A stretch of 64,000 nucleotides of DNA. Source: Dyella sp. GSA-30 (GTDB lineage Bacteria > Pseudomonadota > Gammaproteobacteria > Xanthomonadales > Rhodanobacteraceae). The stretch is taken from NCBI RefSeq assembly GCF_027924605.1, contig NZ_AP027042.1:1403524-1467523 (forward strand). Direction: 5' to 3'. The position numbers and the translations under genes are program-made. Below, piece after piece: positions 44,232 to 53,631 of the stretch. The stretch's first letter is position 1. Every line of letters begins with the position of its first letter. The notes below the pieces were generated by a model. That model made no database searches. It worked only from the letters and a program-made list of their open reading frames with translations, and was not told the origin of the DNA.

Positions 44232-46067
44232 TTGGACAGTCATCATTTCCTGCAAACCGCGCTGGTCTTCCTGCTGGCGACGGTCATTGCGGTACCGCTG
44301 ACGAAGCGGTTTCGGCTCGGTTCCGTGCTCGGCTATCTGGTCGCCGGCGTGGTCATCGGTCCGCAATTGCTCGGCTTGATATCCGATACCGGCGGCGTCG
44401 CGACGATCTCCGAGTTCGGCGTGGTGCTGATGCTGTTCGTGATCGGCCTGGAGTTGTCGCCGCAGCGCTTGTGGGTGATGCGTCGTTCGGTCTTCGGCAC
44501 CGGCATGCTGCAGGTGCTGGCGACCAGCCTGGTGATCTCCCTGATCGGCTATTACTTCTTTGGCCTGACGACGAAGGGCGCAGCCATCATCGGCGGCAGC
44601 CTTGCGCTGTCGTCGACCGCGTTCGGACTGCAGATTCTCGCCGAGCGCAAGGAAGCCGGCTCGGCCTATGGGCGCCAGGCGTTCGCGATCCTGTTGTTCC
44701 AGGATCTGGCCGCGATTCCGCTGATTGCCGCCATCCCGTTGCTTGCGAGCGCGAAGCATGGCTTTGACATAGCGGCCAGTGCGCGCACGGTGTTCGGCAT
44801 TCTGGCGGTGGTGGTAGGTGGGCGCTATCTGTTGCGGCCAGTGTTCCGTTTCGTTGCGCGCGCCAACGCCGTGGAAGTATCGACCGCGACGGCGCTGCTG
44901 GTCGTGATGGGCACGGCATGGCTGATGGAACTGGTCGGCGTGTCGTCGACGCTTGGCGCTTTCCTTGCCGGTGTGCTGCTGGCCGACTCGGAATACCGCC
45001 ACGAGCTCGAATCGCATATCGAACCCTTCAAGGGTCTGCTGCTGGGCCTGTTCTTTATCAGCGTAGGCATGTCGATGGACGTGGCCGTGCTGCTGAGCAA
45101 GCCGTACACCGTCGCCGCGTTGGTGGTGGCATTGCTGGTGCTCAAAGGTGCGCTGCTGTGGCCGCTGGGCCGCATTGTTGGCGGGCTCAACCGCGCCGAT
45201 GCCCTGCGTCTGGCGGTGCTGCTGGCCTGCGGCGGCGAATTCGCCTTCGTGGTGCTCAAGCAAGCCCAGGAGGCGATGCTGATCACCGCGCAGCAGCAAA
45301 GCATGCTGGTGCTGGTGATCACCCTGTCGATGGCGCTGACGCCGATCCTGGTAGTCGTGGCAGCCAAGTTGCTCGGCGCAGTGGCGGAAAAGAAACCCAC
45401 GCGCGAATACGACGAGATCACCGCCGATGCGCCGCGCGTGATCATTGCCGGCTTTGGCCGCGTCGGCCAGATCGTCGGCCGCGTCCTGCGCGCGCAGCGC
45501 ATTCCGTTCGTGGCGCTGGAGTCGTCGGTCGAACAGATGGATACGCTGAGCCGCTTCAACAACACCTCGTTGTTCTTCGGCGACCCCGGCCGCGCCGACC
45601 TGCTGCGCGCGGCGCAGGCGGACAAAGCCGAAGTGTTCGTACTGGCTACCGACGATCCGGACGCAAACCTGCGCATCGCGCGCCTCGTGCGCCGGCAATA
45701 TCCGCATCTGAAAATCATCGCGCGCGCCCGCAACCGCCAGCATGCCTTCCGCCTGATGGATCTGGGCGTGGAGATGCCGGTACGCGAGACGTTCTATTCC
45801 AGCCTCAAGATGACACGCATGACCCTGGAAAGCCTGGGGCTTTCCAGTGAGCTGGCGACCGACCGCGTCGATCGCTTCCGCGAACACGATATCCGCTTGC
45901 TGAAAGCCCAATACCTCGTCTACGACGACGATGTACGCCTGACGCAGACCTCGCGCGAAGCGTTGAACGATCTGATGCACATCTTCGACGCCGACGACGA
46001 CCCCGTCGCCGAGCAGGAGCGCGAGACCTCGACGCCGTCGACGGAGTTGAGTGAGGAAGAGGAGTAG
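44232..46067 (+). CDS. Kef-type K+/H+ antiporter with RCK domain
   Basis: A 611-residue CPA2 protein: about 12 membrane helices (residues 5-390) with the KefB/C signatures GSVLGYLVAGVVIGP, EFGVVLMLFVIGLELSP and LFQDLAAIP. A cytoplasmic RCK/TrkA-N domain follows, with the nucleotide site VIIAGFGRVGQIVGRVL, and an acidic tail ending SEEEE. E. coli relatives are glutathione-gated and acidify the cell during electrophile stress; gating here is unproven. The start is TTG 44232, set by AAGGAG 5 nt upstream. No KefF/KefG ancillary subunit is adjacent. Confidence 0.9.
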   Translation: MDSHHFLQTALVFLLATVIAVPLTKRFRLGSVLGYLVAGVVIGPQLLGLISDTGGVATISEFGVVLMLFVIGLELSPQRLWVMRRSVFGTGMLQVLATSLVISLIGYYFFGLTTKGAAIIGGSLALSSTAFGLQILAERKEAGSAYGRQAFAILLFQDLAAIPLIAAIPLLASAKHGFDIAASARTVFGILAVVVGGRYLLRPVFRFVARANAVEVSTATALLVVMGTAWLMELVGVSSTLGAFLAGVLLADSEYRHELESHIEPFKGLLLGLFFISVGMSMDVAVLLSKPYTVAALVVALLVLKGALLWPLGRIVGGLNRADALRLAVLLACGGEFAFVVLKQAQEAMLITAQQQSMLVLVITLSMALTPILVVVAAKLLGAVAEKKPTREYDEITADAPRVIIAGFGRVGQIVGRVLRAQRIPFVALESSVEQMDTLSRFNNTSLFFGDPGRADLLRAAQADKAEVFVLATDDPDANLRIARLVRRQYPHLKIIARARNRQHAFRLMDLGVEMPVRETFYSSLKMTRMTLESLGLSSELATDRVDRFREHDIRLLKAQYLVYDDDVRLTQTSREALNDLMHIFDADDDPVAEQERETSTPSTELSEEEE

Positions 46068-46153
46068 CTCAAGAGCGGGGAGTGAGTGAAGAGGAGTGAG
46101 GAGTGAGTAAGAGCGCACGTCCCCACATTTCACACCACCCCACCTATTTGTCA

Positions 46154-46328
46154 TTCCGGCCTACGCCGGAATGACAAAGTAGGAGAGGCTGCGTAAGCGG
46201 CCAGATCGCCCGAACACCCAGGCAAGAACCAAACACTGGCGCCACTGGGTTCCGGCCTACGCCGGAATGACGAAGTAGGTGGGGCTGCGTAAGCGGCTAG
46301 GTCGCCGAAGCACACAGGCAAGAACCAA
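46154..46328 (+). repeat. Pair of 79-bp direct repeats carrying REP cores
   Basis: Copies at 46154-46232 and 46250-46328, exactly 96 bp apart, with about nine mismatches and no indels. Each starts with the REP core TTCCGGCCTACGCCGGAA and ends with CAGGCAAGAACCAA. They lie between the convergent Kef and ankyrin genes. The tandem layout suggests local duplication of a REP-containing unit. Confidence 0.85.
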
Positions 46329-46358
46329 GCCGCCACGAAACAAACTTCAAATCGAGCG

Positions 46359-49300
46359 TTACTCAGGCTGCGCCGGCTGCCTCAACGTCTGCCGCACACT
46401 AGGAATCACCCCGCCCGCGCGCACCGCCAACTCATGCGCAATATCCACATACCCCAACTGCCGAGCCACATCGGCCGACGTCCGCCCAAACGCATCAGCC
46501 GCAGCACGATCCGCACCACGCGCCAGCAACACTCGAGCAGGCGGCAACAACGCATGCATCGCACAAGCATGCAGCGCAGTAACACCACGCTGGTCAGCAT
46601 GTTCGAGGTTGGCGCCGGCATCGAGCAACACCGGCACCAAAGCACCAATATGCGTCGCATCGTAATCGCTACCCGGCCGCATATGCGCACCAAGCAACAG
46701 CAGTAGCGGCGTCTTGCCCTCGCCATCCGCGCGATCGATTTGTGCGCCACGCTTCAACAGCGCATCGAACAAACGACGCGCTCGCAAGCTGTCGTTATGC
46801 TCAAACCCGAACTGCGCCGCAGCATGCAGTGCGCTATGTCCGCGCGAGTCGACCGCATTGACGTCGGCTCCGCCATCGAGCAACTGCTCGACGATATCCG
46901 GATAACCCATCGCGGCGGCCACCATCAACGCCGTCGCATCGCCGGGCAGGCGCTGATCGACTGCAACACCACGCTCCAGCAACAGACTGATCAGAGCTTC
47001 ACGACGCGCACCCACGGCAGCGGCAAGCGGCGTCATACCGTTGTTGGCCGTCGCGGAAATATCGGCACCCGCATCGAGCAGGCGCGCCGCGACATCGCGA
47101 TATCCCGCACCACACGCATGCAACAAGGCGCTCGCACCCTGGCGGTCGCGCGTATCGGCGGCAAAGCCGAGTTCGAGCAGGCGTTCAACCGCGGCCAGCG
47201 CACCGATCGCAGCAGCCGCAGGGAGATCGTCGGCGCGTAGTGGACGGCGAGGACGCGACCACTCGCCCCAGTTCAACCAACGCTCGATTTCGCCGTGATC
47301 CAGCGCAAGCCCGAGCGGCGTTTCGCCGTTGGCGTCGGCAATTTCAGGGTCGGCACCATGGGCGACCAATGCGCGCACCAGTGGCAGCGCGTTCTCGCCG
47401 TTTTCCAGCGCGGCAAACAGTGGCGTGCGGCCGGACTGATCGCGCGGATTGGGGTTGCAGCCGCGATCGAGCAGCGTCTGCAGAATGGCAAGCTGACCGT
47501 TTGCGGCAGCCAGATGCATCGGCGTGCGATCGCGCACGTCCGAGCCAAACGGATCGGCGCCGCCTGACAACATCGACTGCAACAGTGCGATGCCCTGCGG
47601 ATGGTTGTCGGTGATGCGTTGCAAAGCCTGACCGAACAGGCCGGTGCCGGCAGGGCTGGCTCCGGCTTGCATCAGGTCTTCGACGGCTTCGATCGATCCG
47701 GGCAACTGCTGCAGCAAGGCATCGAACAGCCGTCGCCCCAGCGTCGGCAACGTGCCTTGCTGGCCTTCGGCAGTTTCGGCGTCGTCGATCAGCTGCGGTT
47801 GCAGGCGTGCTTCGGCCTGCAACGCATGCTCGAGCAGCCAGCGTCGTGCCGAGCTCAGACCCGGTGCGGAAAGATCCAGGTAGAGCTGCGCCAACTGACC
47901 TTGCGGCCATTCGCGCACGCGCTGGTTAAAGGTGGACACGATGGCCCAATGCCCGAAGCGCAGGGCATCGAGCAGGTGAGCGGGAGTGTCGGCGCCTTCG
48001 GGCAGCACGTCGACGCTGAGGCTGGCAGGCAGCGGTGTATCCGGGTCGAGCAGGGCGACCAGGTCCCAGCGGCCGGCAGCGGCTGCATGATCGAGTGCAC
48101 TGCGCCCGTCGCTGCCCGGGGCCTTCGCTTCCGCGCCAAGCGCAAGCAGGGCGCGAACGGTTTCGGCCTGGGCATGCGGCGACTGACAGGCGAGCGTGAG
48201 CGCATCGCGGCCGTGGTTGTCGCGGACGCGTGCGTCAGGCTGTGCTTCGGCAATGACCTGCACAATGTCGACCGAGCCGGCGCGCGCGGCTTCCATCAAC
48301 GCGGTACTGCCATGGCGGTCGGCCAGCGAGACATCCGCATTGGCCGTGCGCAGGACGCGTACGATCTGTTCGTGGCCTTCCGCGGCGGCGGTCATCAGTG
48401 CGCTGCGATGGCGTGCGTCGACGGCGTTGATGGCGGCACGATGCTTGAGCAGCAGCTTGACGCCTTCCACGTCGTCATCGGCGATGCCTGCGGCAGCGAC
48501 CAGCGCGGGCTCGCCATCGGCCGGCGTGGGCTTGGCGCCGCGTTCAAGCAGAAATTTCGCCAGCGGCCAGTTCGCTGCGCGGCATGCTGCAGCCAATGGG
48601 CTGATGCCGCTGCGATTGAGCGCGTTGATCGGCGCCTCGGCGTCGAGCAGCATCGCGGCGACCATGGGTTCTTCGCTCAGCACGGCGCCATGCAGCGGCG
48701 TGTTGCCGTCCGTATCGGTGGCTAGCGGGTTGGCGCCGTTGGCGAGCAGGGTCATCACCGCCTCGGAGCGGCCATGCCAGCTGTCGCGCGTCGCGGCCAG
48801 CAAGGGCGTCAGGCCGCCGCTGCTGCGATTGACGTCGGCACCCTTGCTGATCAGTGCGCGCAGCAGGCGCGTATCGGGCAATAGCGCCGCAAGCATCAGC
48901 ACGGGGCGTTGATCGCGGTCGCCTGGCAGCGGCGCGGTGTTCGGATCGGCGCCGGCCTCGACCAGGGCAATGGCGCGTTCGATATCGCCGTCACGGGTGG
49001 CGGCAAGCAAGGCCCGTTGTTGTTCGGGTGTGCCGGCCGTGCGTTCCTGCTCGCTCAGCTGCGGCGGTGCCGTCGGTTTGGCCGGTGCCGTGCGGACACG
49101 TGGCGCTTCCACGTCTTCGGTCGGTCGGCGCACTGGCTTGCGCCCTTCGCACAGCAACGCGCGCAAGGTGCGGTTGGCGATGATCAGACAGCACAGCGGC
49201 AGCAGCACCACGCCATACAGCGCCAACGCGCTGATGCGCAGCTCCGCCGGCAGGATGCCGTAGAGACCGGTGAGAGTGATGGCAACGAATGCCGAGGCCA

Positions 49301-49832
49301 GCAGGGCCAGCGCGGCGGGGAGGTAGTGGGTGAAGAAGCGTTCTTCGCGCGACAGGTGACGACCAAAGGCAATGCTGCGTGCGGTGGCGGTGAAAATCCA
49401 CGAACCGTCGCTCTTGGCGGGATAAGCGTCATCCCAGACGAAGACCAGGCCAAACGCCGGCCACATACGCCAAAGCGCCCCCAGCGCCACCACCAGCGCT
49501 GCGGCCAGCATCAATGCGGCCCCCAGGCCGTGTCCCTGGCTCAGCTGCAGCATCGGCCAGGCGATCAGCAGGAATACCAGCGCCACGTAGCCGGTAAACA
49601 TCACCAGGTGGGCCGCGCCGCGACGTATCACCGTGCGCAGGAAGCGCGGTTCCGGGTCGAAGCCGATGGCATGGCAGACAGCTGCCATGGTCAGCGCATT
49701 GGCGGCCAGTAACGGGATCAACGCCAGCGGATGCGCGCCGATGGCGGCGATGGCGACGAAGATCAGGCCGGGAATGAACCAGGCGAGCGACTGGAGTAAT
49801 GGAGGTGGGCGACGCGTTTTGGGTTGTGGCAT
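46359..49832 (-). CDS. Giant membrane-anchored ankyrin-repeat protein
   Basis: A 1157-residue protein. Residues 10-220 hold about six hydrophobic segments in three pairs (near 13-52, 70-122 and 170-215). After a Pro/Ala linker, residues 265-1135 consist mostly of ankyrin repeats, roughly 15-18 (e.g. DTDGNTPLHGAVLSEEPMVA, DSRGHSALHAAAQFGFEHN). A non-ankyrin insertion near residues 600-720 (AHLLDALRFGHWAIV... RRWLLEHALQAEA) splits the array. The repeats should face the cytoplasm and bind partner proteins; no enzyme domain is seen. Strong GC bias and intact frame argue for a live gene. Confidence 0.85.
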   Translation of the reverse strand: MPQPKTRRPPPLLQSLAWFIPGLIFVAIAAIGAHPLALIPLLAANALTMAAVCHAIGFDPEPRFLRTVIRRGAAHLVMFTGYVALVFLLIAWPMLQLSQGHGLGAALMLAAALVVALGALWRMWPAFGLVFVWDDAYPAKSDGSWIFTATARSIAFGRHLSREERFFTHYLPAALALLASAFVAITLTGLYGILPAELRISALALYGVVLLPLCCLIIANRTLRALLCEGRKPVRRPTEDVEAPRVRTAPAKPTAPPQLSEQERTAGTPEQQRALLAATRDGDIERAIALVEAGADPNTAPLPGDRDQRPVLMLAALLPDTRLLRALISKGADVNRSSGGLTPLLAATRDSWHGRSEAVMTLLANGANPLATDTDGNTPLHGAVLSEEPMVAAMLLDAEAPINALNRSGISPLAAACRAANWPLAKFLLERGAKPTPADGEPALVAAAGIADDDVEGVKLLLKHRAAINAVDARHRSALMTAAAEGHEQIVRVLRTANADVSLADRHGSTALMEAARAGSVDIVQVIAEAQPDARVRDNHGRDALTLACQSPHAQAETVRALLALGAEAKAPGSDGRSALDHAAAAGRWDLVALLDPDTPLPASLSVDVLPEGADTPAHLLDALRFGHWAIVSTFNQRVREWPQGQLAQLYLDLSAPGLSSARRWLLEHALQAEARLQPQLIDDAETAEGQQGTLPTLGRRLFDALLQQLPGSIEAVEDLMQAGASPAGTGLFGQALQRITDNHPQGIALLQSMLSGGADPFGSDVRDRTPMHLAAANGQLAILQTLLDRGCNPNPRDQSGRTPLFAALENGENALPLVRALVAHGADPEIADANGETPLGLALDHGEIERWLNWGEWSRPRRPLRADDLPAAAAIGALAAVERLLELGFAADTRDRQGASALLHACGAGYRDVAARLLDAGADISATANNGMTPLAAAVGARREALISLLLERGVAVDQRLPGDATALMVAAAMGYPDIVEQLLDGGADVNAVDSRGHSALHAAAQFGFEHNDSLRARRLFDALLKRGAQIDRADGEGKTPLLLLLGAHMRPGSDYDATHIGALVPVLLDAGANLEHADQRGVTALHACAMHALLPPARVLLARGADRAAADAFGRTSADVARQLGYVDIAHELAVRAGGVIPSVRQTLRQPAQPE

Positions 49833-49900
49833 GAGGTCGGCAGTATAGGAATCGTCGAAGCAGCAGGCGGTAATCCTGTGTTAACAGGGCGAAGACGAGG

Positions 49901-50197
49901 TCATTCCTCGCTATCGTCCTGACGAGGCGTGCTTCGATAGGCAAGATGGTTGGAAGTGGCCAGGGTTTCCTTGGGCGGCAATTGCAGATGCCAGCCCTGG
50001 TCACGTAGATGCGCGAGGATTTGCTGCGCGTCTTCCTGCGGCAGCTGCCGCTCGCCGCTCAGTTCCACTTCGAGTACCAGGCGCAGATCGCCCAGCAGCA
50101 GGATGAGCGACTCGGGGAGCGACGAGAAATCGTCGCGTCGCGGCAGCCACAGATAGGAGTCGGCCTTGCGCTGGCTGGCGTAGACGAAACAGTGCAT
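49901..50197 (-). CDS. YcgL-family protein
   Basis: A 98-residue protein starting MHCFVYASQRKADSYLWLPR, with DDFSSLPESLILLLG and the family's HLQLPPKE near the end: the YcgL domain (PF05166) of gammaproteobacteria, a small alpha/beta protein of unknown role. ATG 50197 has AGGTGG 5 nt upstream and is preferred to an earlier in-frame start. It lies 68 bp upstream of the ankyrin gene in the same direction and is divergent from the FadL-type gene. The 285-bp divergent gap shows no other feature I can name. Confidence 0.88.
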   Translation of the reverse strand: MHCFVYASQRKADSYLWLPRRDDFSSLPESLILLLGDLRLVLEVELSGERQLPQEDAQQILAHLRDQGWHLQLPPKETLATSNHLAYRSTPRQDDSEE

Positions 50198-50482
50198 GGC
50201 AACCACCTGAGTCAGCGGCAATCGATGACGCGAAGCGTCGCGCGGACAATCAAGCGTAACAGTCTGCGAACGCGATGGACACCGCAAGTCCCAACTTCGG
50301 TCATCGACCATCAATCCACGGGAAGTACCGGCTACAGGCCCCCATTTGCTGCGCCCGCACTTGCAAGGCCGGGGTTGAGCCGGCAGAGTGCGCGCGAGGG
50401 GTCTCAAACGCGCGTATGAAAATAGATGACGCGGCCAGCCCCCTTACTGTGTCCCGAGCCGGATCAACAATAAGCAGGAGCA

Positions 50483-51925
50483 ATGCAGATGTCTTTCCAA
50501 TCGTTCTCACGGGCGTCGCGCCCGTTTGCGCTGGCCGCGCTGAGTTTGGCCATTATTGGCGCCCTCGCCGCGCCAGGCGGCGCCCACGCTAGCGCTTTCC
50601 AGTTGAAGGAAGACAGCGCCAAATCGATGGGACGCGCCTATGCCGGTTCGGCCACCGCCGGCGGCGACGCCTCGGTGATCGCCAATGCCCCGGCCGCCAT
50701 GGCCGACCTCAAGGGTACCTATTTCCAGGCCGACATCACGGCGGTCAATTTCAGCGCCAAGTTCTCCGGTTCGGCCCATGATGCGCTGGGTCGTCCAATC
50801 AGCGGCGGCAACGGCGGCGACGCCGGTACCACGCTGCCGATCCCGGCGTTCTTTGCCTCCACCCAGCTGGGTGATCGTTGGCACATCGGCCTGGCCGGCA
50901 CCGTGCCGTTCGGCTTCCAGACCGAGTACGACAACAACTGGATCGGTCGCTACAACGCGCTCAAGTCCAAGTTCGCCTCGTACGACGTGACGCTGTCGGC
51001 GTCGTATAGCGTTACCGACGACTTCTCGATCGGTGCCAGCGCCATTGCGCAGAAGACCACCGCCGAACTGACCTCCGCGGTCAACTACAACGCCGTGGGC
51101 CTGGGCCTGGTGCAGCAGGCCGCTCAGGCCGGTGCCATCAGTCCGCAGCAGGCGGCCGCGCTGGGTCAACAGGTGGGTTTGATCGTGCCTCCGGGTTCGG
51201 ATGGCACCGCACGCATCAAGGGTGACGACTGGGCCTATGGCTGGCAGCTGGGCGCTTATTGGAAGCTCACCCCGAATGACCGCTTCAGCCTGAACTACCG
51301 TTCGAAGATCTCGCACACCCTGGAAGGCACCGGCAACTTCACCGTGCCGACCAATGTGCAGGCGCTGCTGAGCAGCCCGACCGTGGCACCGCTGCTGGCG
51401 GGCCTGGGCGGCGTGCCGTTCACGCACACCGACGGTACCGCACCGTTCACTACGCCGGCCGTGGCGTCCTTCAGCTACTGGCACCAGGAAGGGAAGTTCG
51501 GCCTGGGTATGGATCTGGCTTGGACCAAGTGGGACGTGTTCAAGAACCTGACGGTGACCTACTCGAACCCGGCGCAGCCGCCGACAGTCGAGCCGTTCAA
51601 CTGGCGCAACACGTGGTACGCATCGATCGGTGGCGAGTACTACGTCAACGATCGCCTGACCCTGCGTGCCGGTATCGGCCTCGACACCACGCCGACCTAC
51701 AACGAAACCCGCGACGCACGCGTGCCCGATTCGACCCGCAAGCTGCTGTCGTTCGGTATCGGCTACAAGGCGACCGAGAACTTCGAGATCAACGCCTCGT
51801 ACATGCACATCTTCGTCAACAATGCGCATATCGACGGCGCGCCGAGCTCGACCGGCGACACGCTGACCGGCAATTTCGACGACTACGGCAACACGCTGGG
51901 TCTGTCGGCGCAGTACCACTTCTAA
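50483..51925 (+). CDS. OmpP1/FadL-family outer-membrane hydrophobic-compound channel
   Basis: A 480-residue outer-membrane protein; signal peptide to about residue 37 (AHA/SAF), then the FadL hatch region (SAFQLKEDSAKSMGRAYAG, DASVIANAPAAMADL) and a 14-strand-type barrel ending LSAQYHF. Family members carry long-chain fatty acids, aromatics or hydrocarbons across the outer membrane. ATG 50483 or 50489 may be used; GCAGGAG lies just upstream. Its terminator is followed by a 127-bp repeat and then the convergent aldehyde dehydrogenase operon, a context that hints at shared lipophilic substrates. Confidence 0.93.
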   Translation: MQMSFQSFSRASRPFALAALSLAIIGALAAPGGAHASAFQLKEDSAKSMGRAYAGSATAGGDASVIANAPAAMADLKGTYFQADITAVNFSAKFSGSAHDALGRPISGGNGGDAGTTLPIPAFFASTQLGDRWHIGLAGTVPFGFQTEYDNNWIGRYNALKSKFASYDVTLSASYSVTDDFSIGASAIAQKTTAELTSAVNYNAVGLGLVQQAAQAGAISPQQAAALGQQVGLIVPPGSDGTARIKGDDWAYGWQLGAYWKLTPNDRFSLNYRSKISHTLEGTGNFTVPTNVQALLSSPTVAPLLAGLGGVPFTHTDGTAPFTTPAVASFSYWHQEGKFGLGMDLAWTKWDVFKNLTVTYSNPAQPPTVEPFNWRNTWYASIGGEYYVNDRLTLRAGIGLDTTPTYNETRDARVPDSTRKLLSFGIGYKATENFEINASYMHIFVNNAHIDGAPSSTGDTLTGNFDDYGNTLGLSAQYHF

Positions 51926-51950
51926 TCGGCCTGCGCGTCGATCGGAACAG

Positions 51951-51982
51951 AAACCTCCTCGCGAAAGCGAGGAGGTTTTTTT
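51951..51982 (+). terminator. Intrinsic terminator of the FadL-type gene
   Basis: 12-bp stem AAACCTCCTCGC / GCGAGGAGGTTT with a GAAA tetraloop (51963-51966) and a T-run to 51982, 25 bp after the stop. Textbook rho-independent terminator. Confidence 0.95.
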
Positions 51983-52041
51983 ATGCCCGGATGTTGCGGT
52001 CGCGACGGGAGGAAGCCTCGAATAACCTCAGATTTTTCTAT

Positions 52042-52168
52042 CGTCATCCCGGCGCAGGCCGGGACCCAGTGGCATCAGTTTTTAGTTTTCGCGATATAGC
52101 TGACTTTTGCAGAATTTCGCGATAAGCGATCACAAAGCCACTGGGTTCCGGCCTGCGCCGGAATGACG
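52042..52168 (+). repeat. 127-bp REP-like inverted-repeat element, copy 3
   Basis: Same length, arms and orientation as copy 1 at 6779, with a closely related spacer (TTTTTAGTTTTCGCGATAT ... GCGATCACAAAG). The left flank CCTCGAATAACCTCAG is also shared. It lies between the convergent FadL-type and aldehyde dehydrogenase genes. Confidence 0.88.
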
Positions 52169-52207
52169 AGTAGGAGAGGTTCCCGGAAGTCGCGATCGCC
52201 CACATGG

Positions 52208-53620
52208 TCACCCATGCTTGAACAACAACCCCAGCATCCGCTTGAACATCGCCCCATACGGCGGGTTCAACATGCCCACGCCATTGAAGCGTGCCTGACG
52301 AAACACCGGCTTCATATGCGAGAACGTGCGAAAGCCCGCTTCGCCGTGATATCCGCCCATGCCCGATTTGCCGACGCCACCGAAAGGCAGGCCGTGCTGC
52401 GCGATGTGATAAAGCGTGTCGTTGACGGTAACGCCACCGGCTTGCGTGCGCGACAACACACGATCGACCGTGGCGCGCTGGTCGTCGAACAGGTAGAGCG
52501 CTAGCGGATGCGCATGGCTGCCGATGTAGGCAATCACCTGATCGATCGAATCGTAGGGGAGTACGGGTAGCAGCGGCCCGAAGATTTCTTCCTTCATCAC
52601 CGTCATGTTGTCATCGACGCCGGTGATCAACGTAGGTGGCAGAAAGCGTCGAGAAGCATCGCCAGTGGTATCCGCCAGACTTTGTGCCTTGGCCCCGGCG
52701 GCCACCGCATCGTCGCGAAGCCTGGCTAGCCGCTCGTAGTGCCGGTCGGTGGCGACACTCGCGTATTGGCCGCTGGCAGTGATATCCGGATACAGGCGGG
52801 CGACGGCGCGTTTGGCCGTGTCGACGAATTCGCCCATGCGCTCGCGCGGCACGAACACGTAATCGGGCGCAATGCAGGTCTGGCCGGCGTTGACCATCTT
52901 GCCGTACAGGATGCGCTCCACCGCATGCTCGAAGCGTGCGCCGGGGCCGATGATGGCTGGCGACTTGCCGCCCAGCTCCAGCGTTACCGGCGTCAGGTGC
53001 TGCGACGCTGCGCGCATCACGTGATGGCCGACCGCCGTGGAGCCGGTGAACAGCAGGTGGTCGAACGGAAGCGCGGAGAAGGCCTGCGCAACGTCCGCGT
53101 CGCCGGTAATCACGCTGACTTCGTCAGGCTGGAAATAGCTCGCCACTTTCTGTGCGAACAGCGCCGAGAAACGTGGCGTGAATTCGCTCATCTTGACCAT
53201 CACGCGATTGCCCGCGGCGAGCGCATCGATCATCGGCCCGACGGCCAGATACAGCGGATAGTTCCACGGCACGATAATGCCTACGACGCCTTTGGGCTGC
53301 GGCATCAACGTCGTGCTGGCGGGCAGGAAGACCAGATCCGCCAGCCCTTTGCGAGATTTCATCCAGCGGCGACCATGACGCAGCGCGTGACGCAGGCCCG
53401 AGAGGCTGGGAAAGAGCTCCAGCAGATCGGTCTCTTCTTTTGGCCGGCAACCGAAGTCCTCCGAAATGGCGGCGGCGAACGCGTCGCGCTGTTCGCGCAG
53501 CAGCGCTTCGAGTTTGCGCAGGCGTGCGGCGCGCACCGACCATGCCGGGTTGGGATCCTTGACCTGTGCGTTACGCAACAGAAGCAGGGTTTGCTGCAAG
53601 TCGTTGGTCGGTGCGTTCAT
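52208..53620 (-). CDS. Coniferyl-aldehyde-dehydrogenase-type NAD(P)+ aldehyde dehydrogenase
   Basis: A 470-residue ALDH-superfamily enzyme oxidising an aldehyde to its acid. General base Glu215 (LELGGKSP) and catalytic Cys249 (NAGQTCIAPDYV) are 34 residues apart as expected, with VVGIIVPWNYPL and LLFTGSTAVG cofactor segments. The NAGQTCIAPDYV form and C-terminal hydrophobic tail (FKRMLGLLFKHG) resemble the coniferyl/fatty aldehyde dehydrogenase branch, whose members can be membrane-associated. It starts 11 bp after the TonB-receptor stop, the last gene of the operon. The true aldehyde is unknown. Confidence 0.9.
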   Translation of the reverse strand: MNAPTNDLQQTLLLLRNAQVKDPNPAWSVRAARLRKLEALLREQRDAFAAAISEDFGCRPKEETDLLELFPSLSGLRHALRHGRRWMKSRKGLADLVFLPASTTLMPQPKGVVGIIVPWNYPLYLAVGPMIDALAAGNRVMVKMSEFTPRFSALFAQKVASYFQPDEVSVITGDADVAQAFSALPFDHLLFTGSTAVGHHVMRAASQHLTPVTLELGGKSPAIIGPGARFEHAVERILYGKMVNAGQTCIAPDYVFVPRERMGEFVDTAKRAVARLYPDITASGQYASVATDRHYERLARLRDDAVAAGAKAQSLADTTGDASRRFLPPTLITGVDDNMTVMKEEIFGPLLPVLPYDSIDQVIAYIGSHAHPLALYLFDDQRATVDRVLSRTQAGGVTVNDTLYHIAQHGLPFGGVGKSGMGGYHGEAGFRTFSHMKPVFRQARFNGVGMLNPPYGAMFKRMLGLLFKHG

Positions 53621-53631
53621 GGCTTAGGGCC

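Noticed and set aside
43941-46154. 737-codon minus-strand open frame opposite the Kef antiporter
   Set aside because: Gln/His/Arg-rich antisense translation with no motif; the antiporter frame has clear signatures.
50507-51919. 470-codon minus-strand open frame opposite the FadL-type gene
   Set aside because: Antisense mirror of a barrel protein gene; no start signal and no family.
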